Of a DNA stretch of 26,789 nt, positions 7,450 through 14,269 are shown piece after piece (the first letter of the stretch is position 1; the number at the start of each line of letters is the position of its first letter). Source of the stretch: JAUIBE01 sp035267185. GTDB lineage: Bacteria > Pseudomonadota > Gammaproteobacteria > Xanthomonadales > SZUA-36. Location of the stretch: contig DATFLY010000150.1 of the NCBI GenBank assembly GCA_035267185.1, forward strand, positions 1 through 26,789, read 5' to 3'. The notes beneath the pieces are model-generated. The model was not told the DNA's origin and made no database searches. It saw only the letters and a program-made list of their open reading frames with translations. The position numbers and the translations under genes are program-made.

Positions 7450-8325
7450 TTGAGTAACTCTGAATATTTCTACGTTGCCATCGACCCGGTGGCGTTCTCC
7501 ATTGGGCCATTGTCAGTACATTGGTACGGAATCATGTACCTGCTGGCATTCCTCTTTTTCTGGATGGGTGGCAAGTACCTGGCGGAGAAGCGTCCATGGA
7601 TGGGCTGGCAGCCGAAAGAAGTGGGTGATTTTCTTTTCTACGGCATGCTGGGTGTCATCATTGGCGGGCGCCTGGGATACGTATTTTTCTACAGTTTTGA
7701 TGCGCTGATTGAAAACCCGCTATACCTGTTTCGGATCAACGAAGGCGGAATGTCATTTCATGGTGGGCTGCTGGGTGTGATCGTCGCGATATGGCTGTAC
7801 GCGCGAAAGACAGGCCGGACGTTCTGGGGTGTCGCTGATTTCATAACCCCTTTGGGGCCAATCGGGCTTGGCCTGGGACGCCTGGGGAATTTCATCGGTG
7901 GCGAGTTGTGGGGAAGAATCACCGATGTGCCGTGGGCGATGGTGTTCGCAAATGCCATTCAGTCCGGCGGGTGGCAATCCGAGGCTCTTCGTCAGAGTTG
8001 GGCAGCAGGAGAGCTGGATCACCTGGCGCGCCACCCCAGCCAGTTGTACCAGGCTGGAATGGAGGGTTTTTTGCTGGGATTGTTTCTGCTGTGGTATTCG
8101 GCGAAAGAGAGAAAGCCTGCAGCTATATCGGGCCTGTTCCTGGTGGGTTATGGGGTTTTCCGCCTGGTGGCAGAATATTTTCGCGAGCCGGATGCGCACA
8201 TCGGTTACCTGGCGGGTGAATGGCTCACAATGGGAATGTTGCTTTCGCTGCCCATGATCCTGGCAGGTGTTTTAATGATGACACTGCCGATTGGCGGCAA
8301 AAACAAAGTGGCTGACAGAGGATGA
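7450..8325 (+). CDS. lgt: phosphatidylglycerol--prolipoprotein diacylglyceryl transferase
   Basis: Lgt is the inner-membrane enzyme that transfers diacylglycerol from phosphatidylglycerol to the lipobox cysteine of prolipoproteins, the first step of lipoprotein maturation. I chose the TTG at 7450-7452, giving 291 residues. From there the N-terminus fits the family, whereas the in-frame extension back to 7084 is repeat DNA. Seven membrane segments can be recognised. Family landmarks are SFHGGLLG (His104), the signature GRLGNFIGGELWGR (about 143-156, with Arg144 and Asn147), RHPSQLYQ, and a C-terminal FREPD. His104, Arg144 and Asn147 are each offset by one from the numbering known for the E. 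coli enzyme. The stop codon is one base from the thyA ATG, so the genes form one transcript. Confidence 0.95.
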   Translation: MSNSEYFYVAIDPVAFSIGPLSVHWYGIMYLLAFLFFWMGGKYLAEKRPWMGWQPKEVGDFLFYGMLGVIIGGRLGYVFFYSFDALIENPLYLFRINEGGMSFHGGLLGVIVAIWLYARKTGRTFWGVADFITPLGPIGLGLGRLGNFIGGELWGRITDVPWAMVFANAIQSGGWQSEALRQSWAAGELDHLARHPSQLYQAGMEGFLLGLFLLWYSAKERKPAAISGLFLVGYGVFRLVAEYFREPDAHIGYLAGEWLTMGMLLSLPMILAGVLMMTLPIGGKNKVADRG

Positions 8326-8326
8326 A

Positions 8327-9160
8327 ATGCAACCCTATCTGAACCTTTTACAGGATATCCTGGACAACGGGACGCGCAAATCTGACCGCACTGGTACTGG
8401 CACCTTGTCCTTGTTTGGATACCAGATGCGATTCAACCTCGCGGAAGGATTTCCCGTGGTCACAACCAAGAAGCTTCATTTGCGGTCCATCATCCATGAG
8501 TTGCTCTGGTTCCTGAAAGGCGACAGCAATATTGCCTATCTCAATGAAAACGGCGTCACCATATGGGACGAGTGGGCAACAGAGAGTGGAGATCTCGGTC
8601 CGGTTTACGGCGTTCAGTGGCGCTCCTGGCCGGCAACCGATGGGAAAACCATCGACCAGATCAGTATTTTGCTCCAAGACCTGAGGGAAAGGCCGGATTC
8701 TCGCCGGCATATTGTTTCCGCCTGGAATCCAGCCGTGCTTCCGGATGAAAGTCGCAGCCCAAAGGAAAACGCTGCTGCAGGTTTCCAGGCCCTGCCGGCC
8801 TGTCACACGCTTTTCCAGTTCTACGTGGCTGATGGAAAGCTGAGTTGCCAGTTGTACCAGCGCAGCGGCGATGTGTTTCTCGGTGTGCCGTTTAACATTG
8901 CATCTTATTCCCTGCTGACGCTCATGATTGCCCAGGTGCTGGACCTTGAGCCGGGCGACTTCATCCTGACGCTGGGTGATGCCCATCTCTATCTCAATCA
9001 CCTCGAGCAGGCACAAACGCAGTTGTCCCGTGAGCCATTTCCGCTGCCCACGATGAAGCTCAATCCGGAAAAACGCTCCCTGTTTGATTTCGTCTTTGAA
9101 GATTTCGAACTGGAGGGATACCAGTGTCATCCGCCAATTCGCGCGCCGATTGCCGTTTGA
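8327..9160 (+). CDS. thyA: thymidylate synthase
   Basis: ThyA methylates dUMP to dTMP using methylene-tetrahydrofolate and releases dihydrofolate for the FolA enzyme encoded next to it. I start at ATG 8327, which has AGAGGA just upstream and aligns with the family N-terminus. The upstream in-frame start at 8291 lies inside lgt. The protein is 277 residues, against 264 in E. coli. Visible motifs are RTGTGT (21-26), the catalytic cysteine in PACHTLFQFY (Cys159), QRSGDVFLGVPFNIASY with the dUMP-binding Arg/Ser/Asp/Asn, and GDAHLY. The extra length is a roughly 13-residue polar insertion (about 140-153) just before the catalytic cysteine. I believe this occurs in other proteobacterial ThyA proteins, but I did not check it. 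Confidence 0.96.
   Translation: MQPYLNLLQDILDNGTRKSDRTGTGTLSLFGYQMRFNLAEGFPVVTTKKLHLRSIIHELLWFLKGDSNIAYLNENGVTIWDEWATESGDLGPVYGVQWRSWPATDGKTIDQISILLQDLRERPDSRRHIVSAWNPAVLPDESRSPKENAAAGFQALPACHTLFQFYVADGKLSCQLYQRSGDVFLGVPFNIASYSLLTLMIAQVLDLEPGDFILTLGDAHLYLNHLEQAQTQLSREPFPLPTMKLNPEKRSLFDFVFEDFELEGYQCHPPIRAPIAV
9112..9126 (+). promoter_or_regulatory. Shine-Dalgarno-like GGAGGG before an alternative GTG start of folA
   Basis: GGAGGG at 9112-9117 is followed after six bases by GTG (9124-9126), which is in frame with folA. It lies inside the end of thyA and encodes its Leu-Glu-Gly-Tyr-Gln residues, so it may be coincidence. It would add 16 residues to the N-terminus of DHFR. The ATG at 9172 fits the family length better but has no clear ribosome site. 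Confidence 0.4.
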
Positions 9161-9171
9161 CGGGTGCTGGC

Positions 9172-9687
9172 ATGACCGAGGGGCAAAACAAGTCCATCAC
9201 GCTGGTTGCTGCCATGGCAAGCAACCGGGCCATTGGACTGCGTGGCGCCATGCCATGGCATCTGCCGGCAGAACTGGCACATTTCAAAGTTACAACCATG
9301 GGTAAAAGCCTGGTAATGGGTCGAAAAACCTGGGACTCAATCGGCCGCGCATTACCCGGTCGTCAGAATATCGTTGTTACCCGCACCGCAGATTTCGAAG
9401 CGCCTGGATGTGATGTTGCCAACTCGCTTGAGCAGGCGATTGCCATGGCAAGCAGCAGTGAAGTCATGGTCATTGGCGGTGGCACATTGTATGAACAGTC
9501 TCTGCCAGTGGCACAGAGGATGGTGTTGACACACATCGATTGCGAAGCGGAAGCAGATACCTGGTTTCCCGAATGGGACTCGTCCGAATGGGTTCCGGTC
9601 AGCCGCGAGCATTTTGCAGCCGATCACAAGAATGGCCTGGCCTACGATATTGTTGAATATCAGCGCAAGCAGCCGTTACGCCAGTAA
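9172..9687 (+). CDS. folA: dihydrofolate reductase
   Basis: FolA reduces dihydrofolate to tetrahydrofolate with NADPH, closing the cycle opened by ThyA, which is encoded directly upstream. From ATG 9172 it has 171 residues, close to the usual 160-170. A GTG at 9124 with a good GGAGGG would give 187 and overlap thyA. Motifs are ITLVAAMASNRAIG (9-22), MPWHLPAELAHFK (about 27-39), MGRKTWDSIG, LPGRQNIVVTR and MVIGGGTLYEQ. The catalytic acid corresponding to Asp27 of E. coli is glutamate here (Glu34), which is the residue used by vertebrate and some bacterial enzymes. The gene is convergent with apaH, with five bases between stop codons, and I see no terminator in that gap. Confidence 0.94.
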   Translation: MTEGQNKSITLVAAMASNRAIGLRGAMPWHLPAELAHFKVTTMGKSLVMGRKTWDSIGRALPGRQNIVVTRTADFEAPGCDVANSLEQAIAMASSSEVMVIGGGTLYEQSLPVAQRMVLTHIDCEAEADTWFPEWDSSEWVPVSREHFAADHKNGLAYDIVEYQRKQPLRQ

Positions 9688-9692
9688 ACGGC

Positions 9693-10601
9693 TCAGCCTT
9701 GCTCTTGTCCTGATTTTGTCTTTTCAGCCGCGCTTTTGCCGGCGGAATTCTTTGCAGGTTTTTTATTGTTTTTCTTCTTTTTCTTTTTTTTTGGTAAATA
9801 AGTTACCTGGAAGACTTTCCCATCCTGTGCGCGCCAGGCACTTAGTTCACTACCCCATACGCAGCCTGAATCAAGTGCGACATAGCGCTTCTTCACCCGC
9901 AGGCCGAGTGACGCCCAGTGGCCGAAAATGATTTTCACGTCACGGGTGGCGCGGTCCGGGTGTTTGAACCACGGCAGGAACCCGGCAGGTTGCGTGCCGG
10001 GCGGACCAGTGGCGCTGTAAATTAATTTACCTGCAAGATTGCAGTATCGAATGCGCGTGAGGATATGGGTGGCCATTGCATGTCTTTTAATGTTGCCGAG
10101 GTCTTCCCGCCACAGGCGTCTTCTGTCTTTGAATAGTTTCTTGAGGAACTTCGCACGTTTGGGTGAGCGCAACAGCGTTTCCACATCGGCAGCGTGAGCC
10201 AGCACGTTCTCCAGTGTCCATTGGGGAATGACACCTGCATGAAGCGCCAGCAGGTTGCGTTTGGCATCGAAATGAGCCAGTTTCTGCCCTGCCAGCCAAT
10301 CCAGCAGGAGGCGCCGGTCCCCGGCTTGCAGAATCTGCCGGAATTCGCCGTTGCTGGTCATGCCGTCGGGAAATCGTGCATCCTCCCTGAGAAGGTTGAA
10401 ATCATGATTGCCGAGCGTAACCGTGACGCGATCCCGAACTGAATAGAGCAGCCGCAGGACTTCAAGGGAATGGCCGCCACGGTTGACCAGATCGCCGCAG
10501 AAAATCAGCTTGTCCCTGGACGAATCAAATCGGATCTTGTCCAGCAGTCGTTGGAGCGGTTCAAAGCAACCCTGTACATCGCCTATGTAGTAATGAGCCA
10601 T
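9693..10601 (-). CDS. apaH: symmetrical bis(5'-nucleosyl)-tetraphosphatase with lysine-rich tail
   Basis: ApaH hydrolyses diadenosine tetraphosphate to two ADP and can remove Np4 caps from RNA. The metallophosphatase motifs are intact: GDVQGC (residues 7-12), GDLVNRGG (36-43) and GNHD (64-67). The protein has 302 residues, against about 280 in E. coli. The surplus is a C-terminal tail (about 271-302) starting with seven consecutive lysines followed by an Asn/Lys/Ala/Ser/Glu-rich stretch. It is encoded by a T-rich run on the plus strand, including nine consecutive T at 9784-9792, a site prone to slippage. The gene lies 20 bases after apaG in the conserved lptD-surA-pdxA-rsmA-apaG-apaH order. 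Confidence 0.95.
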   Translation of the reverse strand: MAHYYIGDVQGCFEPLQRLLDKIRFDSSRDKLIFCGDLVNRGGHSLEVLRLLYSVRDRVTVTLGNHDFNLLREDARFPDGMTSNGEFRQILQAGDRRLLLDWLAGQKLAHFDAKRNLLALHAGVIPQWTLENVLAHAADVETLLRSPKRAKFLKKLFKDRRRLWREDLGNIKRHAMATHILTRIRYCNLAGKLIYSATGPPGTQPAGFLPWFKHPDRATRDVKIIFGHWASLGLRVKKRYVALDSGCVWGSELSAWRAQDGKVFQVTYLPKKKKKKKNNKKPAKNSAGKSAAEKTKSGQEQG

Positions 10602-10621
10602 CTGGCGTTCGCGCGTGCTGT

Positions 10622-10975
10622 CTAGTGTAGAGACTCGGGTGCGGCGAGTACGAATTCCGGAATCTCTGCCTGGAACATATCCCCTGAATCAGTGATGAAT
10701 TCATAACTGCCTTTCATGGAACCGCTCGGCGTTGGAATCATGGCACCGCTGGAGTATGTATGAGATTCGCCAGGCGTGAGCCGTGGTTGTTCACCCACGA
10801 CACCTTCGCCTTTCACCTCTTCCACACCGCCATCGCCATGGGTGATGATCCAGTGGCGGTTCAGCAATTTAACGGTTTCAGCAGAATGATTCGTTATGGT
10901 GATCCGATACGCGAATGCGTAACGGCCTTCGTGCTGACCCAGGTAAGTGGGGTGTGGTTTGACTTCAACATCCAT
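10622..10975 (-). CDS. apaG: ApaG domain protein
   Basis: ApaG is a small cytoplasmic beta-sandwich protein linked genetically to Co2+/Mg2+ handling; its biochemical role is unclear. Family features are GRYAFAYRITITNHS, LLNRHWIITHGDG, the glycine-rich VKGEGVVGEQP and PGESHTYSSGA, in the expected order. I chose the ATG at 10973-10975 (117 residues). An in-frame TTG at 10987 overlaps the rsmA stop and would add four residues, but the GAGGA there abuts the TTG and leaves no spacing. The gene follows rsmA within the operon. Its short, complete length fits the family. Confidence 0.92.
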   Translation of the reverse strand: MDVEVKPHPTYLGQHEGRYAFAYRITITNHSAETVKLLNRHWIITHGDGGVEEVKGEGVVGEQPRLTPGESHTYSSGAMIPTPSGSMKGSYEFITDSGDMFQAEIPEFVLAAPESLH

Positions 10976-10983
10976 GGCAATTC

Positions 10984-11784
10984 TCAATCCTCATGAACAT
11001 AGTGTGCCATGACTCTGGTCAGTGAGGCATAGTCTTCCATGCTTAAAACCTCCGGACGCAGTGACGGATCGATGCCAGCCTGCTCAATTTGTTCCGAGGT
11101 CATCATCTTTTTCATGCTGTTGCGCAGGGTTTTTCTCCGTTGCGAAAAAGCCTGTGTGACCACTCGCTGAAACAGTGAATGATCCGGTACTTCAATTGGT
11201 GGCTTGCTATGCGGCACGAGCCTGACGAAAGCGGAGTCCACGCGGGGAACCGGCTCGAATGCCTCTGGAGGCACAGTAAAAAGAGGCGCGATTGAACAGT
11301 GGTACTGACACATGATCGACAGCCTTCCATAAGTCCTGCTGCCAGGCCCTGCAGCCATGCGGGCCACGACTTCACTTTGCAGCATGAAGTGCATATCACG
11401 AATGGAGTCTGTAAAGCCCATCAAATGCGCGAGCAACGGGGTGGAGATGTTGTAAGGAAGATTTCCCACCACCCGGATTCCACCTTCAGGTAATTCGTCC
11501 AGTAAATCAGGAATGTCGGCTTTAAGGGCGTCAGTCACATGAATCTTTTCACTGGTCAGGCCTGGAATTGTTCTCGGAAGGACAGCGGCCAGGTCACGGT
11601 CAATCTCGATCACATGAAGGTCTGCACCTGCGGCAATCAGTGGCGCGGTGATGGCGCCCCTTCCCGGACCAATCTCAATAATTGGTTCATCCCTGACCGG
11701 ATCGATGGTGGAAATGATCCGTTCAATGATGTGTACATCGGTCAGGAAATTCTGGCCAAACCGTTTGCGTGCTCTTGTGGTCAT
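10984..11784 (-). CDS. rsmA: 16S rRNA (adenine(1518)-N6/adenine(1519)-N6)-dimethyltransferase
   Basis: RsmA (KsgA) dimethylates two adjacent adenines near the 3' end of 16S rRNA during small-subunit maturation, using S-adenosylmethionine. Motifs are GQNFLTD (10-16), the SAM-binding EIGPGRGAIT (37-46), VIEIDRDL (58-65) and the catalytic NLPYNIST (108-115). The 266-residue length is normal. The ATG at 11782-11784 follows the pdxA stop by 11 bases with CAGGG upstream, and the gene is tightly packed in the lptD-to-apaH operon. Confidence 0.96.
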   Translation of the reverse strand: MTTRARKRFGQNFLTDVHIIERIISTIDPVRDEPIIEIGPGRGAITAPLIAAGADLHVIEIDRDLAAVLPRTIPGLTSEKIHVTDALKADIPDLLDELPEGGIRVVGNLPYNISTPLLAHLMGFTDSIRDMHFMLQSEVVARMAAGPGSRTYGRLSIMCQYHCSIAPLFTVPPEAFEPVPRVDSAFVRLVPHSKPPIEVPDHSLFQRVVTQAFSQRRKTLRNSMKKMMTSEQIEQAGIDPSLRPEVLSMEDYASLTRVMAHYVHED

Positions 11785-11795
11785 TGGCCCTGCGA

Positions 11796-12776
11796 CTAGT
11801 GGCGCATGGCCATGTTTTGAGCAGATTCCATCGCATGCACCAGGCTGCTGTGGTCCGCAACGCCCTGGTCAGCAATGTCAAGGGCTGTTCCATGATCCAC
11901 CGAAGTCCTGATGAAAGGCAGGCCCAGGGTGATGTTGACCGCCTCGCCAAATCCTGCGTGTTTCAGAACCGGCAGCCCCTGGTCGTGATACATCGCCACA
12001 ACTGCATCGCAGTCTGCAAGGTGCCGAGGGGTAAAGGCGGTGTCAGCGGGAACCGGCCCGGATACCCTGATTCCCTTGCTTCTGAATTCTTCAATCACTG
12101 GTTCGATGATCTCGATTTCTTCCATTCCAAGATGACCGCCTTCCCCGGCATGCGGGTTCAGGCCCAGCACCTGGAGCCGTGGCTGAACAATACCGAACCG
12201 ATGTTTCAAATCATGGTGTGTGATTTTCAGAACGCCCCTCAGTTTTTCAGCAGTAATGGCATCTGGTACTGATCGCAGTGGCAGGTGGGTCGTGACCAGT
12301 GCCACCCTCAAGGCCGGTGCGGCAAGCATCATCACCACCTGCCTGGTTCCCGAACAATCTGCCAGGAATTCTGTATGACCGCTGAAGGCAATGCCGGCGT
12401 CGTTGATGATTCCCTTGTGCACAGGGCAGGTCACCAGTGCTGCGGCGCTGCCGGCTTCGATCAGCGCCACGGTTCTTCGCAAAGTCTCCAGGACATAAGG
12501 TGCGTTTTGGGTTGAGAGCTGGCCTGCAACGGAAGCCTCCGCCAGCGGAACATCCAGGCACGAGAGTTTACCCGTCGAAACATCCTGCCCGGGGTGCCAG
12601 GCTTCAATATCGATATCGATTTCGAGCGCAGCAGCCCGCTGGCGAAGCATGCTGATGTCGGCCACCGCCAGCAATCTGAAGTTGGGATGCTCAGAAATCA
12701 CCCTGAGCAGAATTTCAGGACCAATGCCCGCTGGCTCTCCTGGTGTGACAGCCAGAATCGGCAGATCCTTTATCAA
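11796..12776 (-). CDS. pdxA: 4-hydroxythreonine-4-phosphate dehydrogenase
   Basis: PdxA oxidises 4-phosphohydroxy-L-threonine in pyridoxal 5'-phosphate synthesis. Motifs are TPGEPAGIGPE (11-21), CPVHKGIINDAGIAFSGHTEFLAD (in two parts, with a metal-binding histidine in SGHTEF), GLNPHAGEGG and MYHDQGLPVLK. The 326-residue length is typical. The start appears to be TTG (12774-12776), because no ATG lies close upstream and the predicted N-terminus matches the family from there. The gene follows surA by 18 bases, as in E. coli. Confidence 0.95.
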   Translation of the reverse strand: MIKDLPILAVTPGEPAGIGPEILLRVISEHPNFRLLAVADISMLRQRAAALEIDIDIEAWHPGQDVSTGKLSCLDVPLAEASVAGQLSTQNAPYVLETLRRTVALIEAGSAAALVTCPVHKGIINDAGIAFSGHTEFLADCSGTRQVVMMLAAPALRVALVTTHLPLRSVPDAITAEKLRGVLKITHHDLKHRFGIVQPRLQVLGLNPHAGEGGHLGMEEIEIIEPVIEEFRSKGIRVSGPVPADTAFTPRHLADCDAVVAMYHDQGLPVLKHAGFGEAVNITLGLPFIRTSVDHGTALDIADQGVADHSSLVHAMESAQNMAMRH

Positions 12777-12794
12777 GATGGTTTCCGCTTCAGG

Positions 12795-14141
12795 TCAGCC
12801 TGAGCTCGATGATCCCGGAAGCCGGATTTCCACGAATGATTCATCCCGCATCTGGCGCAGGTCCCTGTCAATTTCCAGCTCCGCTTTACGCTGGCGAATT
12901 TTCTCCCGTGCCTCTGCCCGAATGGCATCCTCGGTTCGGTCCACTTCACGTTGGTCCAACAACTGCATGATGTGCCAGCCGGAAGCCGACTGGAATGGCT
13001 CACTGACTTCTCCGATCTCAAGTGCTTCCAGTGTCAGCTGTACGCGATCACCATAGGCTTCAGGCGGGAACCAGCCCATGTCTCCGCCAAGATTCGCACT
13101 GGTGGGATCATCGGAATACTCACGCGCCAGTTCGGCAAATTCGGTGCCGTCGTCAAGCTCTTCGCGGATACGTGTGATTTCGTCCATGGCGTCTCGAGCG
13201 GTTACGATCTCATTGGTTTCGATCATGATGTGACGGGCGTTGTACTCTTTCATCAGGACCTGGCGGTTCTCACGGTAGTCGTTCACTTTGACAATATGAA
13301 ATCCACCCGGGCTGCGAATCGGATCGGTAATTTGACCGGGTTGGAGATCGACCACGGCGTCTGCAAAAAATGCGGGTACGCTGTTCAGGTCTCTCCAGCC
13401 CACTTCCCCGCCTTCAAGTGCTTCCTGCCCGTCAGAATAGCTGATGGCCGCTGATGCAAAGTCCAGCCCTTCAGTCAGGCGGCGGTGGATGTCATTGATC
13501 TCATCACTTGCGGCCTCGATTTGTGAAGGTGTGGCGCCTTCAGGCAGACCGACCATGATGTGTGAAATGTTGTATTCGCCACCACTGATTTCGTCCGAAG
13601 CCAGCAGAATATCAACCTCGGTGTCTGATACCGGCGGCATGTTGGCGACGATCCGCTGACGCAAGCGCTCCGTTAAAAGCTCTTCACCCAGGTTGTTACG
13701 AAACTCGGAAAAACTCTCACCGTCTTCTTCAAGAAGTTGTCTCATCTGCTGCACGGTGATGCCATTTTGCTGGGCCAGTTGCACCAGCATCTGGTCAACG
13801 TCCGCGTCACTGATCCGAATGCCGGTCATCAGCGCTCGTTGCACCTGGAGTTCGCGAATGATCAGGCGTTCCAGCACCTGGCGTTCAAGCAGGTCCCTGG
13901 GCGGCATTTGTTCGCCGGCGGCCTGGATGCGGTCGACGATACCGGCGATCGCAAGGTCCAGCTGACTCTGCATGATGATGCTTTCTTCAACCAGTGCCAC
14001 GATTCCATCAATGGGCTCTACACGCTGTTGTGCAGTGGCGCTGCCGTGCACGAACATGGCAACAGCGCAAATCGAGGCCGGGATGAGCGACCACCCTTTT
14101 CTGCCCGATAGCGGGCGGCGGGTTGAATTAATAGACGTCAT
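12795..14141 (-). CDS. surA: periplasmic chaperone / peptidyl-prolyl isomerase SurA
   Basis: SurA escorts unfolded outer-membrane proteins across the periplasm; LptD, encoded directly upstream, is a known client in E. coli. I start at ATG 14139-14141 (448 residues), preceded by GGAG. A longer frame from a TTG at 14192 would put 17 residues before the signal peptide. Domains are a signal peptide (about 1-37, ending near ATAQ), a SurA N-terminal chaperone domain (about 40-160), and two parvulin rotamase domains. These are recognised from ISHIMVGLPEGA onward and ARHIMIETNEIV onward, each ending in a PGGFHIVKV- or ASGWHIMQL-type strand. A short C-terminal helical part completes the usual layout. 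Confidence 0.94.
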   Translation of the reverse strand: MTSINSTRRPLSGRKGWSLIPASICAVAMFVHGSATAQQRVEPIDGIVALVEESIIMQSQLDLAIAGIVDRIQAAGEQMPPRDLLERQVLERLIIRELQVQRALMTGIRISDADVDQMLVQLAQQNGITVQQMRQLLEEDGESFSEFRNNLGEELLTERLRQRIVANMPPVSDTEVDILLASDEISGGEYNISHIMVGLPEGATPSQIEAASDEINDIHRRLTEGLDFASAAISYSDGQEALEGGEVGWRDLNSVPAFFADAVVDLQPGQITDPIRSPGGFHIVKVNDYRENRQVLMKEYNARHIMIETNEIVTARDAMDEITRIREELDDGTEFAELAREYSDDPTSANLGGDMGWFPPEAYGDRVQLTLEALEIGEVSEPFQSASGWHIMQLLDQREVDRTEDAIRAEAREKIRQRKAELEIDRDLRQMRDESFVEIRLPGSSSSG

Positions 14142-14216
14142 TGACGATGTCTCCAAAAATGCGATATCTCTGATGTGGGGCCAAAGCGGCAAACACCAAA
14201 CCAGTCAAGGATAATC

Positions 14217-14268
14217 GGGGTCCGGAAAAAGTACCAGAGTCCGGCCCGGAAAACTGGACTCTGACCCC
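14217..14268. repeat. inverted repeat between lptD and surA
   Basis: GGGGTC (14217-14222) pairs with GACCCC (14263-14268), and CAGAGTCC (14235-14242) pairs with GGACTCTG (14256-14263). This makes a nested palindrome that ends one base from the lptD stop codon. The GGGGTCAGAGT-like end resembles repeats often seen near REP-associated transposases, but I see no transposase here. It may attenuate or process the lptD-surA transcript. No T-run is present to make a classic terminator. Confidence 0.7.
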
Positions 14269-14269
14269 T

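Noticed and set aside
9688..9692. Terminator between folA and apaH
   Set aside because: Only five bases separate the stop codons. The T-rich run nearby encodes the lysine tail of ApaH, and no stem precedes it.
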